Source: Closterium sp. Naga37s-1
Lineage: Eukaryota > Streptophyta > Zygnematophyceae > Desmidiales > Closteriaceae
DNA length: 64,000 nucleotides
Direction: 5' to 3'
Assembly: GCA_947471745.1 (NCBI GenBank)
Contig: CANJKZ010000934.1
Location: 372,001-436,000 of the forward strand
The first letter of the stretch is position 1, and each line of letters opens with the position of its first letter. Positions 36,101 to 46,706 of the stretch are shown in pieces. Both the position numbers and the translations under genes were made by a program. The notes under the pieces were generated by a model, which had not been told where the DNA came from, did no database searches, and saw nothing but the letters and a program-made list of their open reading frames with translations.

Positions 36101-39100
36101 GGAGTGGGGGTGAATGCCTTCGAATAGCTGCTCCGCTGCTGCTGCTAGTGCTGCCACATCCTCGTCCGCTGGACAGGGGAGGGGAGGAGGGGAGGACGGG
36201 AGGGGGGAGGAGGGAGGGGGAGTGGTGGTTGGACAGTGGGGGACGGGGAAGAGGAGGAAAGAGGGGACGGAGCAGGAGGTTGTGAGACAGTGAGTGCATG
36301 AGCTCTGTCTCATGGTTTGTTCTAAGCATGAGCTCACAAGCTCACAGGCAGGCATGCGTGCACGCATGTGCAAGCACACAGTAAAGCACATGGGGCACGG
36401 CCGCACGGGCACCTATACAGGCACGGTCAAGTAAAGCTCACTCACACAAGGGCTCTTCATCCTCGTCTGCTGCTGGGGAAAAGCAGAGGAACTGCTGGAA
36501 GAAGAGACCCTGTTCGAACGAACCCAGGAGAAAAGTTTAGAGGCGTCCCAAACCTCGGAACACCTTTACAGGCACGGTCAAGCACACTCACATAGAGGCT
36601 CTTCATCCTCGTCTGCTGCTGGGGAAAAGCAGAGGAACTGCTGGAAGAAGAGACCCTGTCGCAGGGATAGAACAATGAGGAGGGAGAGAGAAGTGTAAAA
36701 AAAATGTTGGTGACAAGCAATGGATGGAACTGCAGGAAGAAGAGACCTTTGTAGCAGGGCACAAGACTCACAAGACTCACAAGACTCAGAGAAAAAAAAG
36801 ACTCACAAGACTCAGAAAAAAATGCCTATTCAGAGATAAGCGGCAGGAATGCGCGCAGCAACTTGGCAAATGCGTTACTTGCAGCCTGGGAGTCAGCAGT
36901 GGGCGGCAGGGCACTAGATGCATAAACATCCCTAACAAACTCACCTCTTCAGAAATCAAGGGCAGGAACGCGCGGAGCATCTTGGCAAAGGCATCGCTGG
37001 CAGCCTGGGAGTCAGCAGCAGGCGGCAGGGCAGCACTGCCCTGCTCGCCTCGCCACAGTCACACTCTCCACACTCACAGTCCCTTCACTGAACTTGATAC
37101 AATCACGCAGTCAACCCACCTCTTCTGAGATAAGTGGCAGGAACACGCGGAGCATCTTGCCGAATGCGTCGCTGGCAGCCTGCGAGTCAGCAGCAGGCGG
37201 CAGGGCACTAGATGCACAAACACCCATAAAATATAAACCCACCTCTTCAGAAATCGTAAGGGCAGGAACACCCGCAGCATCTTGGCAAAGGCGTCGCTGG
37301 CAGCCTGGGAGTCAGCAGCAGGCGGCAGGGCAGCACTGCCTTGCTCGTCACAGTCACACTCTCCACACTCACATTCCCTTCACCCAACTCGAAACAGTCA
37401 CGCAGTGACACACCTCTTCAGAAATCAGCGGCAGGAATGCGCGCAGCATCTTGGCGAAGGCGTCGCTGGCAGCCTGGGAGTCAGCAGCAGGCGGCAGGGC
37501 AGTGCTGCCTTGCTCGAGGAAAGGAGGGGCCGTGCTGGTCTTGGCTGAGACTCGTGCTGATGTACGAAGATCCGTGGAGAACTCACGAGCCTGAGAGATG
37601 GGCAGGGAGGGGGGTAACGTAAGGCAACAGTTAGCACGCGGAAGCCAGGACAGCATACGGACCGAGTGATTGTATGTCTGGTCTGGTTGAGAGAGACATT
37701 ACCATCTCATCACAACATCATCAGGCATCCGCTTAGGACAAGCCACCAGCACCTCACCTCGCGCCGGAGCAACATGTTGAGTGAATGAATGTAGGTCCGG
37801 CGAATGTTGTCCAGCACGTTGGGGTCCAGCTCCTGAGGAGGAGGAAGTAGGAGGGAGAGTACGGGAAGTTGAGACATCTCTAAGCACCCTGGGGGGTCTA
37901 CGCTCTAGCTCCTGGGGCGAGCAACATGTTGAGTGAATGAATGTACGTCCGGCGAATGCTGTCCAACACGTTGGGGTCCAGCTCCTGGGAAGAAGGAGAC
38001 GGAAAAAGGAGGGGAGGGGGGAAGAGAGAAAGGGGGCTTGGTGGAGCATCTCAGCACCCTGGCGGGTCTTTGCTCGAGCACCTGGGGTGAGCAGCATGCA
38101 TGTTGAGTGAGTGAATGTATGTCCGTTTACTATTGTCCAATACATTCGGGTCCAGCTCCTGGGGAAGACAGGACGATGGGCAAAGGGGAGGGCGGGGTTG
38201 GGGGAGGGAGAGGTGGTTTGGTTAGAGACATCTCGACGCACACATGTGATGTGACCACAAATGATGAGGAGCAGGGAAGACAGAGAAAGCAAGTTCTGAC
38301 CTCTCTCCTCGTTAAAGCCACGTGCATTTCACCATAGGCACGCGTGCCCCTCGTTACAGTCGATTGCAGCAACTAGCCATAATCACCTTCAGCAGCTTCA
38401 CCTCGAATAGTTTTAGTCACCTTGATTGCCCTCGTTTTAGTCACCTTGATTGCCCTCGTTATAATCACCTTGAGGCAGTGGATGAGCTGGCTGGGTGTAG
38501 GCGGACCATCTGCAGTGCACCTCCCGATGGTCAAGACTCAGGAGATCCCGTCTGAGACTTCTGCCCCCCATATAGTCACGCTGATTGCCCTCGTTACAGC
38601 CACGCACCTCGTTATAGTCACATTCATATAGTCACCTTGAGGCAGTGGATGAGCTGGGTGTAGGCGGACCATCTGCGGTGCAGCTCCCTATGGTCGGGCG
38701 GGCCCCTCTGAGACTTCTGCTCCCCGTATAGTCACATTGGCAGCAAGAAGGACGGACAGGCAGGAATGGTACAGTAACAGGATGAATCTTCTCTTTATAG
38801 ACACGACACATGACATCAAACATTGGGGTGGATAGGATAACGATGAGAGAAGGCGTATGGAGAAATCAGAGGACAATAAAAGTGGCTATGATGGAAGGCA
38901 GGTATGGTGGATGGCACCAAGGCAGGCATTCACCCCTATCCCTCACATCACAGTCATACTGCAGCAGCCTCCACGGTGGAGGAGATGAAGGAGCGGATGA
39001 AAACCGTGGCCAGGCACATGCATGCATGCTGCCACATGCATACCCCCAGCCAGTCACCTCTATCCCTCTGCCCCCTTATCCTGTACCGCAGCAGCCTCCA

Positions 39101-42100
39101 CGGTGGAGGAGATGAAGGAGCGGATGAAATCAGTGGCCCGCCGCACAAAACCATTCTTTAGACTGTCCAGCTCCGCCTTCTTCTCCCGCACCTGGTGGTG
39201 TGAGAGGCAGGGAGAGGGTGGGGAGGAGCGTAAGGGTGGGGACACGTGAAGAGACACTGAAATCAGTGGCCCGCCGCACAAAGCCGTTCTTTAGACTGTC
39301 CAGCTCCGCCTTCTTCTCTTGCACCTGCCAGCATGAGAGGCGGGGGAAGGGGGAAAGGGGGAGGACGAGGACACATGAAGAGATACTGATTCCAGTGGCC
39401 CGCCGCACAAAGCCGTTCTTCAAGCTGTCTAGCTCCGCCTTCTTCTCCCGCACCTGGAAAGGAGGAAGGGTGGGAGGGGGGGGTAAGAGGAGGGGGAGAG
39501 GCAGGGGTTGGGTTGGGGGGGGTGACATGTCAAGAGAAACGGAACTTGAAATCAGCGGCTTGCTGCATGAAGACGCTTTTCAAGCTGTCCAGCTTCTTCT
39601 CGCGCACCTGGTGGTAGGGATGAGCAAGGGGCGAACACGAACGTGTTCGCATTCGCCCCAGCTCGAACACTGCCGTTCGGCGAACCGAACAGTGTTCGGT
39701 TCGCCGAACACCTTTGACAAAAAAGGGTGTTCGATGTTCGCCTGTGAGGGCGAACATCTTGCATGCTAAGGCGAACACGAACGTGTTGGATGTGTTCGCC
39801 CCTGGGCATCCTTTGTTACGCTCGAAATACGCAACGGCGGGCAGGGGAATTGCGGGAAATTGGGCCGGATCAGCATTTTGCGAGATCTAGTTACGGATCC
39901 ATAGTTTTTTTTATCCAGCTCGCCACCTGCATTTCCCCCCACGTAAGGCGAAATGCTCTCCCCGTTCTATATCTACGAAATTTGCGATTGCTCGCCAACC
40001 CCCCACAACCCCCCAACTCACGAAATATGCGAACGCTATTCCTCTCAATCCCATGCATACGAAATTTGCGAATGCTTACCATCAACCCTCAACTTACGAG
40101 ATTCTGCGGTATCCCTATCTAATCTTTTCCCGAAAACCTAAATCTCGCATACCCAAGTCTAGACAGACTAACCTAAGGTAACTACTTAATTACGCGAAGT
40201 CCTAATGAGGTGATAACGGCGTGATGTGTGGGGGGCGTGGTAGTAATGGCTGCTGCTGAATAGCGCGACTAAGTTTGAGCTCAAATTTGAGCTCAAACAG
40301 AATGTCCCGCAACGTAAATTGTAGATCGCGGGACAGTCGCGTCGAACACATTCGTGTTCGTTTTTGCCCCGAAACGAACACGAACGCGTTCGTGTTCGAC
40401 GCGGCTCGGCAGCAGTAGCGGGGCGAACACCGAACGTGTTCGGGCGAACATTGAACACGTTCGCCCCGAACATTTTTAGCCAAAAAAAAATCATGTTCGG
40501 TTCGCCTCGAACGTGTGTTCGTTTCCATGCTCATTCCTACCTGGTGGCATGGGAGGAGAGACGAGAGGCAAGGCAAGGGGGGTGTACACGTGAAGATATT
40601 GATTTGGATATGCATGCATGCATACATGCATGAACGTATGCCACAGTTGAAATTCGATGGGTTCGAAACGCAGCAAGCCTGCGCGCATGTTGACGTAGTT
40701 CTGGTCCAGCTGCAGAGGCTCCAGTTTCTTGACCGAGTCTACCAGCCACCCCACGGCCTCGAGCGTGTAAATACACACATCAACACATGTGTACACGCAT
40801 GTATCCCTGCCCATAACCCTACCGCGCGCATGTTGACGTAGTTCTGGTCCAGCTGCAGAGGCTCCAGTTTCTTGACCGCGTCCACCAGCCACCCCACGGC
40901 CTCGAGCGCGTTGGGCATGGCTTGCTCGTCCAGTCCAGAGAGCCCGAGGAGAGCATGCGGATGCACTCTACACGTGCATGCATACATACACATATGCATG
41001 CATACATACACATATGCATGCATAAACGCATGTATTAGCCTGCCATTGCCCTATCCATAACCCTACCGCGCGCATGTTGACGTAGTTCTGGTCCAGCTGC
41101 GGAGGCTCAAGCTTCTTCACAGCGTCCACCAGCCACCCCACGGCCTCGAGAGTGTTGGGCATGGCTTGCTCGTCCAGAGAGCCCGAGGAGAGCACGCGGA
41201 TGCACTGGGGGGGGATGTAGAGCGACTCTAGCAGCGTCTCGAGCTCCTCTAAGAGCTTCTTGTTATTCTTCGCCTGCATCTCTAACATGTTGTTCTGCGC
41301 CTCGATCTGATGGGGGGGTGAAGGGGGAGGGGGCGGGAGGAGGGGAGGACGGCGGGGGAAAACGGTGTGGGGAGGAGGAAACGGGGTGCGGAAGTGAGTT
41401 GTGAGGCCGGTCAGAGGGAAGAGGGTGTTGGGCATGGCGGGCTCGTCCAGAGAGCCCGAGGAGAGCACGCGGATGCACTGCGGCAGGATGTAGAGCGACT
41501 CTAGCAGCGTCTCAAGCTTCTTGTTGTTCTTCGCCTGCATCTCTAACATGTTGTTCTGCGCTTCGATCTGGTCGTGGGTTGAGGAGGAAAGGGGGGAGGA
41601 GGGGTAGAGCGGATGAGAATGTTCACCACTTCAGAAGAGAAGAGAGTGTTGGGTTGGGCATGGCGGGCTCGTCCAGCGAGACCGAGGAGAGCACGCGGAT
41701 GCACTGGGCTGGGGGGGGGATGTGGAGCGATTTCAGGAACATTTCTAGCTCCTCTAGCAGCTTCTTGTTCTTTGCTTGCATCAGTCATGCATGCACCCAC
41801 CATCATCAGCAACCATATACTTCCCATAAGGTTGCACTCACCGACTCGATATCATCGCGCATGTGCTTCAGCTTCACAATGAACACGTTGAGCCAGTTCA
41901 CCATGTCCTCCACTCGCCCTCTTTCAAGCCCGCTCCATCCACTCCCCATCGGCCATCAGACTTGCACCAACATCAACCATCCACTCTTAGTCAACTATGC
42001 ATCCACTCACCGACTCGATATCATCACGCATGTGCTTCAGCTTCACGTTGAACACGTTCAGCCAGTTCTCCATGTCCTCCACTCGCCCCGCCGCCTCGTC

Positions 42101-44848
42101 CAGGCTGTCAACCACCTGCCAGTGCCACGTCAGCATGACCATACACACACAGTGCGGCGGCACACAGCAGCACAGCACAGCACCTCAGCATGATGGTCCA
42201 ATTCAAGAGCGGCATCTGCTTCGAGCATGCATTCAACAAACTAGGTTGTTGGCCATTGGACACAACATCCTATCGAAGCAAAATAAGATTCTTTTTGCCA
42301 TCTACAATGGCACGCACGTTAACCGCCTCCACTGCCCCAAGCTCCTCCCCTTCCACCCACTACCACCACCTCTCTGTCTACAATCACCATTCCCTCTAGT
42401 CACTCTCACCTCCTCCACCAGTGCTTCGCTCTCCAGAATGGCATGCACATTAGCCGCCTCCAGCGCCCCCAGCTCCCTCTTCAGCCGCTCACTGAACGCC
42501 TCTGCCTCGTCAATGCCAATCACATAGCTGGGGAGGAGGGAAGAGGTGGGGGTACAAAAATTATACACGGATCGATGTCAAGTCAGGCAACGCGAACTGG
42601 AATAGACGCACTGAGTCTGCTCTCACCGTACTGAGCCTGCTTGCTATCACCGGACCGAAGCTGCTCTCACAACACTGCACCTGCTTTTTACGCACTCAAC
42701 CTGCTCTCACCGCACTCAATCTGCTCTCACCACACTGAACCGGCTGTCACCGCACTCACGTGCCCAGCAGCGCCTCCATGTCCTCCTCCTCCACCTTGAA
42801 CACCAGGCTGTCCTGCGCCATCATCGACTCACTCTCCAACCCCACCGCCTCGCCCTCCCCTCCCACTCACCCTGTACCTGCTCTCACCGCACTGAACCTG
42901 CTCCCACCGCACTGAACCAGCTGTCACCGCACTAAACCGGCTTTCACCGCACTGAACCGCACTCACGTGCCCAGCAGCGCCTCCATGTCCTCCTCATCCA
43001 CCTTGGACACCAGGCTGTCCTGCGCCATCATCGACTCGCTCTCCACCCCCACCGCCTCGCCCTCCCCTCTTACCTTGAACCTGATCTCACCGCACTGAAC
43101 CTGCTCCCACTGCACTAAACCGGCTTTCACCACACTGAACCTGCTCTCACCGCACTGAACCGCACTCACGTGCCCAGCAGCGCCTCCATGTCCTCCTCCT
43201 CCACCTTCGACACCAGGCTGTCCTGCGCCATCATCGACTCGCTCTCCACCCCCACCGCCTCGCCCTCCCCTTCCTCCGTCAGCCGCGCTCCTCCCGGCAA
43301 CGATTTAGCGTTTTTCTGCACGGCAGGGGATGGGGGTTGGGGAGGGGTAGAAAACAGTGAAAGCCGATCACAAATGGTTCCATAATCTCGCCCTCGCCCT
43401 CCTCCATCAGCCTCGCTCCCCCTGGCTGGCAATGACTAGGCGTTTTTCTGCACAGCAAGGGGTGGGGAGTGGGGATGTGGGGTTAGTTCTTCCTCGCTCG
43501 TCGTGAGGTGCAAGCAGTCTATCCCAGAAAAATCACCAGTTTACCGCACACGAATCGCACCCCACCACACCACACCCCACGCCACCGCACCCCACCCCAC
43601 CCCATCCCACCTTGGCCCAGAGGGCAAGGTCGACCACGTCGAGCCCAATGACTTTGGGCAGCGTTTTCAGGTAGTCCTTGCACATCTTGAGTAGCAGAAA
43701 CACGAGCTGGTTCCTGCGGTTGGAGTCAGGTCAGGTCAGGCGCAGGAAAAGAAGAGAGGGGATGTGAGGGTAAGAGGCGCATCAGAAACCTCATGAGGTA
43801 GTCCTTGCACATCTTGAGCAGCAGAAACACGAGCTGCTTCCTACAGGTTGGGGATAGAGGGCGGCAACGGGGACCACGTGAGCAGATTTTTCAGTCTCGG
43901 GCTTGCATGCATGCGCGTGTGTGTGCATGTATTCAAGCATGCATGCATGTGTGCGTGCACGTGCATGTGCAGGCATGTGAGCGTGCATGTGTGCGAGGGA
44001 CCGAGAGGGCACACCTGTCATCGACTGTCCTTGTGGTTCGTTAAGGCTGTGAGCTGGCCTGTTAGTCCATTGAGGCAACTATCAAGTGCGTGTGTGCATA
44101 CATGCGTGTGTGCATACATGCGTGTGTGCATACATGCGTGTGTGCATGCATGCATGCATGTGCGTGTGTGAGAGAGGGCACACCTGTCATCGACTGTCCT
44201 TGTGGTCCATTGAGGCTGTGAGCTGTCCGTTTTCTCGTCAAACACCTGGCAGCACGCCATTGGCGGAGAGACGGAAGAAAAAGTCACAGGTGAAGGAAGA
44301 TGATGAGATGAGATGAGATGTCATGTAAGGATGTGTGCTCTTCCGAGACGCACAAATGAGAACCGGCTTAATGCTCGAGAGTGAGTCAGTGAGTGAGTGA
44401 GTAATTAGTGAGTAGCTCGTGAGGGCGGGAGCCTACCAGGAGAAAGGAGCGGCCTGTGGTGTCACTGGTGACTAACTCAATGCTCGTCAGGGCACCCAGT
44501 CGGTATGACTTAAGCAGCTGGAGGGGAAAATGGACGGAGGCGCATGAGGGGCACGGGAGGAGGCGGAGAGCGCGTGGGGTGGGGGAGGGGGAGAGGGGGG
44601 AAATGTTTATCAAAAGTTGGCAGGAGTGCAGCGGGATAGTGAGTGGGGATGAGTGCAGCAGGATAAAAGGCGCTGGGAAGAAAATGAGTGAGGCGAGGTG
44701 AGGGCTGAGACAGCTGCGGATCACGACAGCATACGCAGAGAAAATAGGGTGAGTAGGAAATGCTAAGACTGGAAGGCTCGGAAGAGATTTGTCAAGATTG
44801 GCAAATTGTTACCACGTTCAGGAGGTGAAGAAAAGAAACACACACGCG

Positions 44849-44901
<53 letters not shown>

Positions 44902-45720
44902 CAGACCTCTAGTCCTTGTGGTCCGGGCTTGATGATGTGGATTTTTGGCTTCTGCTTTCCCGTATTCTCCTTGCGCCTCACTGCCAGTGGAATTGGGAAA
45001 CATTCATATTGTATAACTTATGAAGCATCTACACTGATATGGGTTGACAACAGTACATAAAACGACCGAGAGTCAGTGCGATCGTAAGTGAGTTCAATGA
45101 CGGGACTGTGCATCCATGGCCTATCGTCAATGCCTTTAATGCCATGCCTAATGCCGGAACATTGATGGCAGTACAGTACTACATGCCATACTCGTGGCTT
45201 AAAACGACGGTGCACATTTGCCACCCAAAACCCAGAACCCTGGCGAACTGTTACTGCGGATGGAAAGTGTCCGCACGAAATCCTGGTTTTCGCCAGCCAG
45301 CACTTTCGCGCTGGCAAGCCTGGTTCAAAAAAAAAACTTCTGAACCCAACACTGCCAAAAGTTGCCCGTCGCTTTAACCCAACGTAAAGCTTCGATTTTT
45401 TTTATCATCAATATGTATCAGCGATGACCAAAGAGGGGAAATCATCATTCTGGGACATTGATAGTCAGCCTCGTCCGTACCAGCAATGACTGCACACAAC
45501 TAACCTAAAATGACCTAAACTATTGTGCCAGCAACTGCAGTACACGACATAGCTCACCGCCAATTGCGAGGATACGCGGTTTGCTCTGCAGTCGCCCGCG
45601 TCGCCCGGCGACGGTCCACGACGCCTGGTTCTTGGAGAGTTTCATCGCCATGAGAATCGTCTGCGACGGATCTTCCAGCAATGCCTCTACCTGCTTCGTC
45701 AGGTCCGTACTACCCGCCAT
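24152..45720 (-). CDS. SEC3: Exocyst complex subunit SEC3, 22 exons, 852 aa
   Basis: Exons (-): 45720-45558, 44980-44907, 44517-44437, 44245-44184, 43713-43611, 43315-43170, 42527-42410, 42115-42011, 41306-41067, 39191-39087, 38719-38636, 37832-37758, 37590-37414, 36640-36592, 35391-35129, 28232-28071, 27380-27283, 26591-26483, 25817-25749, 25511-25446, 24798-24709, 24271-24152. All phases agree; length is close to Arabidopsis SEC3 (about 890). SEC3 tethers secretory vesicles at the plasma membrane, with an N-terminal PIP2/Rho-binding PH-like domain (about 1-160) and a C-terminal helical bundle. Diagnostic stretches: [101 protein letters not shown]. Exon 21 has an in-frame TAA at about residue 790, where plant SEC3 has a small residue; no intact copy of this exon is present. 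Exons 11 and 14 have alternative acceptors. Confidence 0.93.
24395..24950 (-). repeat. Truncated copies of SEC3 exon 21
   Basis: Fragments near 24470-24540, 24560-24620 and 24880-24945 repeat parts of exon 21 and its flanks. The copy at 24880-24945 encodes [10 protein letters not shown] in a frame displaced by one base from its acceptor. Decayed TTTTGAG-type palindromes lie between fragments (about 24618-24638 and 24874-24891). Confidence 0.65.
25040..25410 (-). repeat. Copies of SEC3 exon 20 with a CAG-rich stretch and a 22-bp-arm hairpin
   Basis: Partial copies of exon 20 at about 25125-25165 and 25270-25405 are embedded in CAG/GCT triplets. Within them, 25311-25332 and 25347-25368 form an inverted repeat (arm starting CTGGGAGTGACTTTC) with one mismatch and a 14-base loop. 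The complete exon is 25446-25511. Confidence 0.75.
25875..26290 (-). repeat. Three truncated copies of SEC3 exon 19
   Basis: Copies at about 25883-25940, 25993-26065 and 26222-26285 repeat [18 protein letters not shown] coding sequence with acceptors. The complete exon is 25749-25817. A perfect palindrome (26161-26178) separates two of them. Confidence 0.8.
26161..26178. repeat. TTTTGAGACGTCTCAAAA palindrome in SEC3 intron 18
   Basis: Perfect 18-bp palindrome between two tandem copies of a GGTGAGCACAGTGCA..GG.GATCAAAC block. Confidence 0.92.
26680..27665 (-). repeat. Truncated copies of SEC3 exons 17 and 18
   Basis: About 26680-26757 repeats exon 18. About 26945-27020, 27150-27210 and 27600-27660 repeat parts of exon 17 (CAAGCACTGCGACGTGCTGC). 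The complete exons are 26483-26591 and 27283-27380. Palindromes at 27037-27055 (decayed) and 27213-27234 lie between the exon 17 copies. Confidence 0.8.
27213..27234. repeat. ACTTTTGAGTCGACTTAAAAGT palindrome (one arm base changed)
   Basis: A 22-bp inverted repeat directly after a truncated exon 17 copy (which ends AGTGCTTGG) and directly before the complete exon 17 region. Confidence 0.88.
27665..28522 (-). repeat. Half-copies of SEC3 exon 16 on both sides of the complete exon
   Basis: Second-half copies ([14 protein letters not shown]) lie at about 27675-27710, 27785-27865 and 27945-28005. First-half copies ([20 protein letters not shown]) lie at about 28305-28382 and 28440-28518. The complete exon is 28071-28232. 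The last half-copy runs straight into the 46-bp array. Confidence 0.85.
28523..35063. repeat. 46-bp minisatellite, 142 units without a single length change, SEC3 intron 15
   Basis: The unit begins GTAGGACAGGGGAGAACTGG, continues CCGTGTTAACAAGCAAATAG and ends AGGCAC (46 bp). The first unit starts at 28523 and the last partial unit at 35055. The distance 6532 is exactly 142 x 46, so there is no insertion or deletion across the array. Units differ only by single-base variants: AAGCAAATAG or AAGCGAATAG, GCACGT or GCACAT, and a few rare private changes. The GCACGTAGGACAG part matches exon 16 (coding LSYVP on the - strand) and both ends join exon 16 copy sequence, so the array arose from a duplicated exon 16 border. 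Confidence 0.97.
29640..34240. repeat. 2,898-bp (63-unit) segmental duplication inside the 46-bp array
   Basis: Rare variants recur at a constant offset of 2898 bp (63 units): GCACGCAGG (29673 and 32571), CTGTGTTAAC (30291 and 33189), GTAGGACAGC (30731 and 33629), GTAAGACAGG (30869 and 33767), GCGAAAAGAG (30901 and 33799). The match extends from about 29.6 kb to 31.3 kb in the first copy and fades on both sides. Confidence 0.93.
35436..36175 (-). repeat. Four truncated copies of SEC3 exon 15 start, with (GTGA)n tracts
   Basis: Copies at about 35440-35545, 35693-35803, 35946-36060 and 36112-36170 repeat [18 protein letters not shown] and part of [17 protein letters not shown]. They are separated by near-identical spacers with GTGA tetranucleotide runs (35636-35667 and 35895-35921). 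The complete exon is 35129-35391. Confidence 0.85.
36440..37330 (-). repeat. Truncated copies of SEC3 exons 14 and 13
   Basis: Exon 14 copies lie at about 36445-36505 and 36720-36765 around the chosen exon 36592-36640. Exon 13 3'-half copies ([15 protein letters not shown]) lie at about 36830-36905, 36945-37030, 37118-37208 and 37240-37325. The complete exon 13 is 37414-37590. Any exon 14 copy could in principle be the one used. Confidence 0.75.
37905..38560 (-). repeat. Truncated copies of SEC3 exons 12 and 11
   Basis: Exon 12 copies ([18 protein letters not shown]) lie at about 37915-37990 and 38085-38163. An exon 11 partial copy lies at about 38470-38560. TAGTCACCTTGATTGCCCTC short repeats surround the exon 11 copy. 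Confidence 0.75.
38945..39614 (-). repeat. Truncated copies of SEC3 exon 10
   Basis: One second-half copy lies at about 38955-39005. Three first-half copies ([20 protein letters not shown] and variants) lie at about 39258-39330, 39398-39458 and 39548-39610. The complete exon is 39087-39191. The hAT-like element at 39615 inserted at the acceptor of the last copy. Confidence 0.82.
39615..40539. mobile_element. Non-autonomous hAT-like DNA transposon, 925 bp, in SEC3 intron 9
   Basis: Ends TAGGGATGAGCA and TGCTCATTCCTA are inverted repeats with one mismatch, and the TAGGG.TGAGC start is typical of hAT. Perfect 8-bp target duplication CCTGGTGG (39607-39614 and 40540-40547). Both subterminal zones are dense in CGAAC/GTTCG motifs, many paired as palindromes. 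A 26-bp perfect palindrome near 40275-40300 has GTTTGAGCTCAAA arms. No transposase frame. The target is the intron-exon acceptor of a truncated exon 10 copy. Confidence 0.9.
40660..41800 (-). repeat. Truncated copies of SEC3 exon 9
   Basis: Second-half copies ([17 protein letters not shown]) lie at about 40685-40762 and 40825-40960. First-half copies ([20 protein letters not shown] and the ...[12 protein letters not shown] part) lie at about 41420-41570 and 41655-41785. The complete exon is 41067-41306. TATGCATGCATACATACACA-type runs lie between copies. Confidence 0.82.
41835..44060 (-). repeat. Truncated copies of SEC3 exons 4 to 8
   Basis: Exon 8 part-copy about 41840-41915; exon 7 fragment about 42305-42340; exon 6 copies about 42757-42855 and 42963-43065 (ending [10 protein letters not shown] with the same GTGAGTGCGG donor) and a fragment about 43385-43450; exon 5 fragment about 43793-43845; exon 4 fragment about 44010-44060. 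The complete exons lie among them. Short runs of CACCGCACTGAACC separate the exon 6 copies. Confidence 0.72.
44838..44901. repeat. (CA)n microsatellite in SEC3 intron 2
   Basis: About 30 CA/CG dinucleotides immediately downstream, on the gene strand, of the exon 2 donor. On the gene strand this gives a long GT run, so the precise donor of exon 2 is the least certain SEC3 border in this region. Confidence 0.9.
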
Positions 45721-46393
45721 CGCGACGGCTGGCGAAACTCCGGCGAAATGTGACGAAAGCTAGCTAAGAAGGGGATGGTCTCTGGTGCTCGTGACTCGCG
45801 GCGAACGCTCGTTACGACGACAGCAGCAACTGAAGAAATGTTACTATCGAAAGCTAACGCCCGCTGCGACGTTCGGAAAAACGCAGCGACAGACGGAACC
45901 CTAAAGCGTCGCAATCATTGAAAGTGTTCTGGAAAACTGACCCGTTTTGAGACGTCTCAAAGGCAAACTATCCCGGCAAACCGACGGTTTTTAGAATCAG
46001 AGAACTTCAAATTGGAAGACTGAAAGCGGGAGTCAAAATTCACGAAAGCTGGAGAGCAGTCACAAAATTTATGAAAAAAGGTAACAGGCCGCGATGCGAG
46101 AGGACGTGCGAGAAGCCACCCACACCAAGGGAGAGCGAGTAGAGTGTGCTAGTGGGGTCTATTCGCTATTCGCCATTCTCATAGTTAGTGACAGCTCACA
46201 TAAAATTGTTCCATGAGTTACAGGTATGGCAGTAGACCAAGCTAGGTACTGCTGCTGGTGACGAACCTAGATGGTGACGATGATGGTGGCAATATCTTGG
46301 CTCGGGGTGAGAGGGACGAGACACCTGTATTGTGCGCGTTTGGGAGTGCAGAAGAAGTGATGCGGTTTCGGTATTCGGGAAATTCAGAGCTTT
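45721..46393. other. 5' flank of SEC3, interrupted by a retrotransposon insertion
   Basis: The promoter and 5' UTR of SEC3 should lie here. A decayed palindrome of the dispersed family (GTTTTGAGACGTCTCAAAGG) occupies 45944-45962. No other gene was seen. The Gypsy element begins 673 bases upstream of the SEC3 ATG. Confidence 0.5.
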
Positions 46394-46706
46394 TGCAAGG
46401 AATTTTCTTGACATTCCTTACCGCAGCCGTCAACATCGCGTACAGCAGCAGCCGTTGTTCGCCCGTTACGGCTAACGGGGCTTCGCCAACTTCGCGCGCA
46501 CTGTTTCACCAAACCTCGCACTGCTGGCCCAACCGAGTCGGCCTACGCTTCGGGACTAGCCCGAGCCTCGCTGCTAGCGTAGCACTAGCTTGCTCGCACG
46601 CACCGCGTTACCGTTTGCATGTTCCGCTCATGCCTTCGCTCATACTTTGTACTCTTTTGACACTCTAGTGCAATCCTCGCTACTTCGTTCCATTGCACCC
46701 GTAACA
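46394..46706 (+). repeat. 5' LTR of the chromovirus
   Basis: Begins TGCAAGGAATTTTC, ends CACCCGTAACA, 313 bp. It is followed by the Met-tRNA-type primer site. The 5-bp flank GCTTT nearly matches ACTTT beyond the 3' LTR. Confidence 0.93.

Noticed and set aside
43900-44170. GTGTGCATGCATGC-type runs as a regulatory element
   Set aside because: Simple alternating purine-pyrimidine sequence between truncated exon 4 copies. It could form Z-DNA but nothing specific supports a role.
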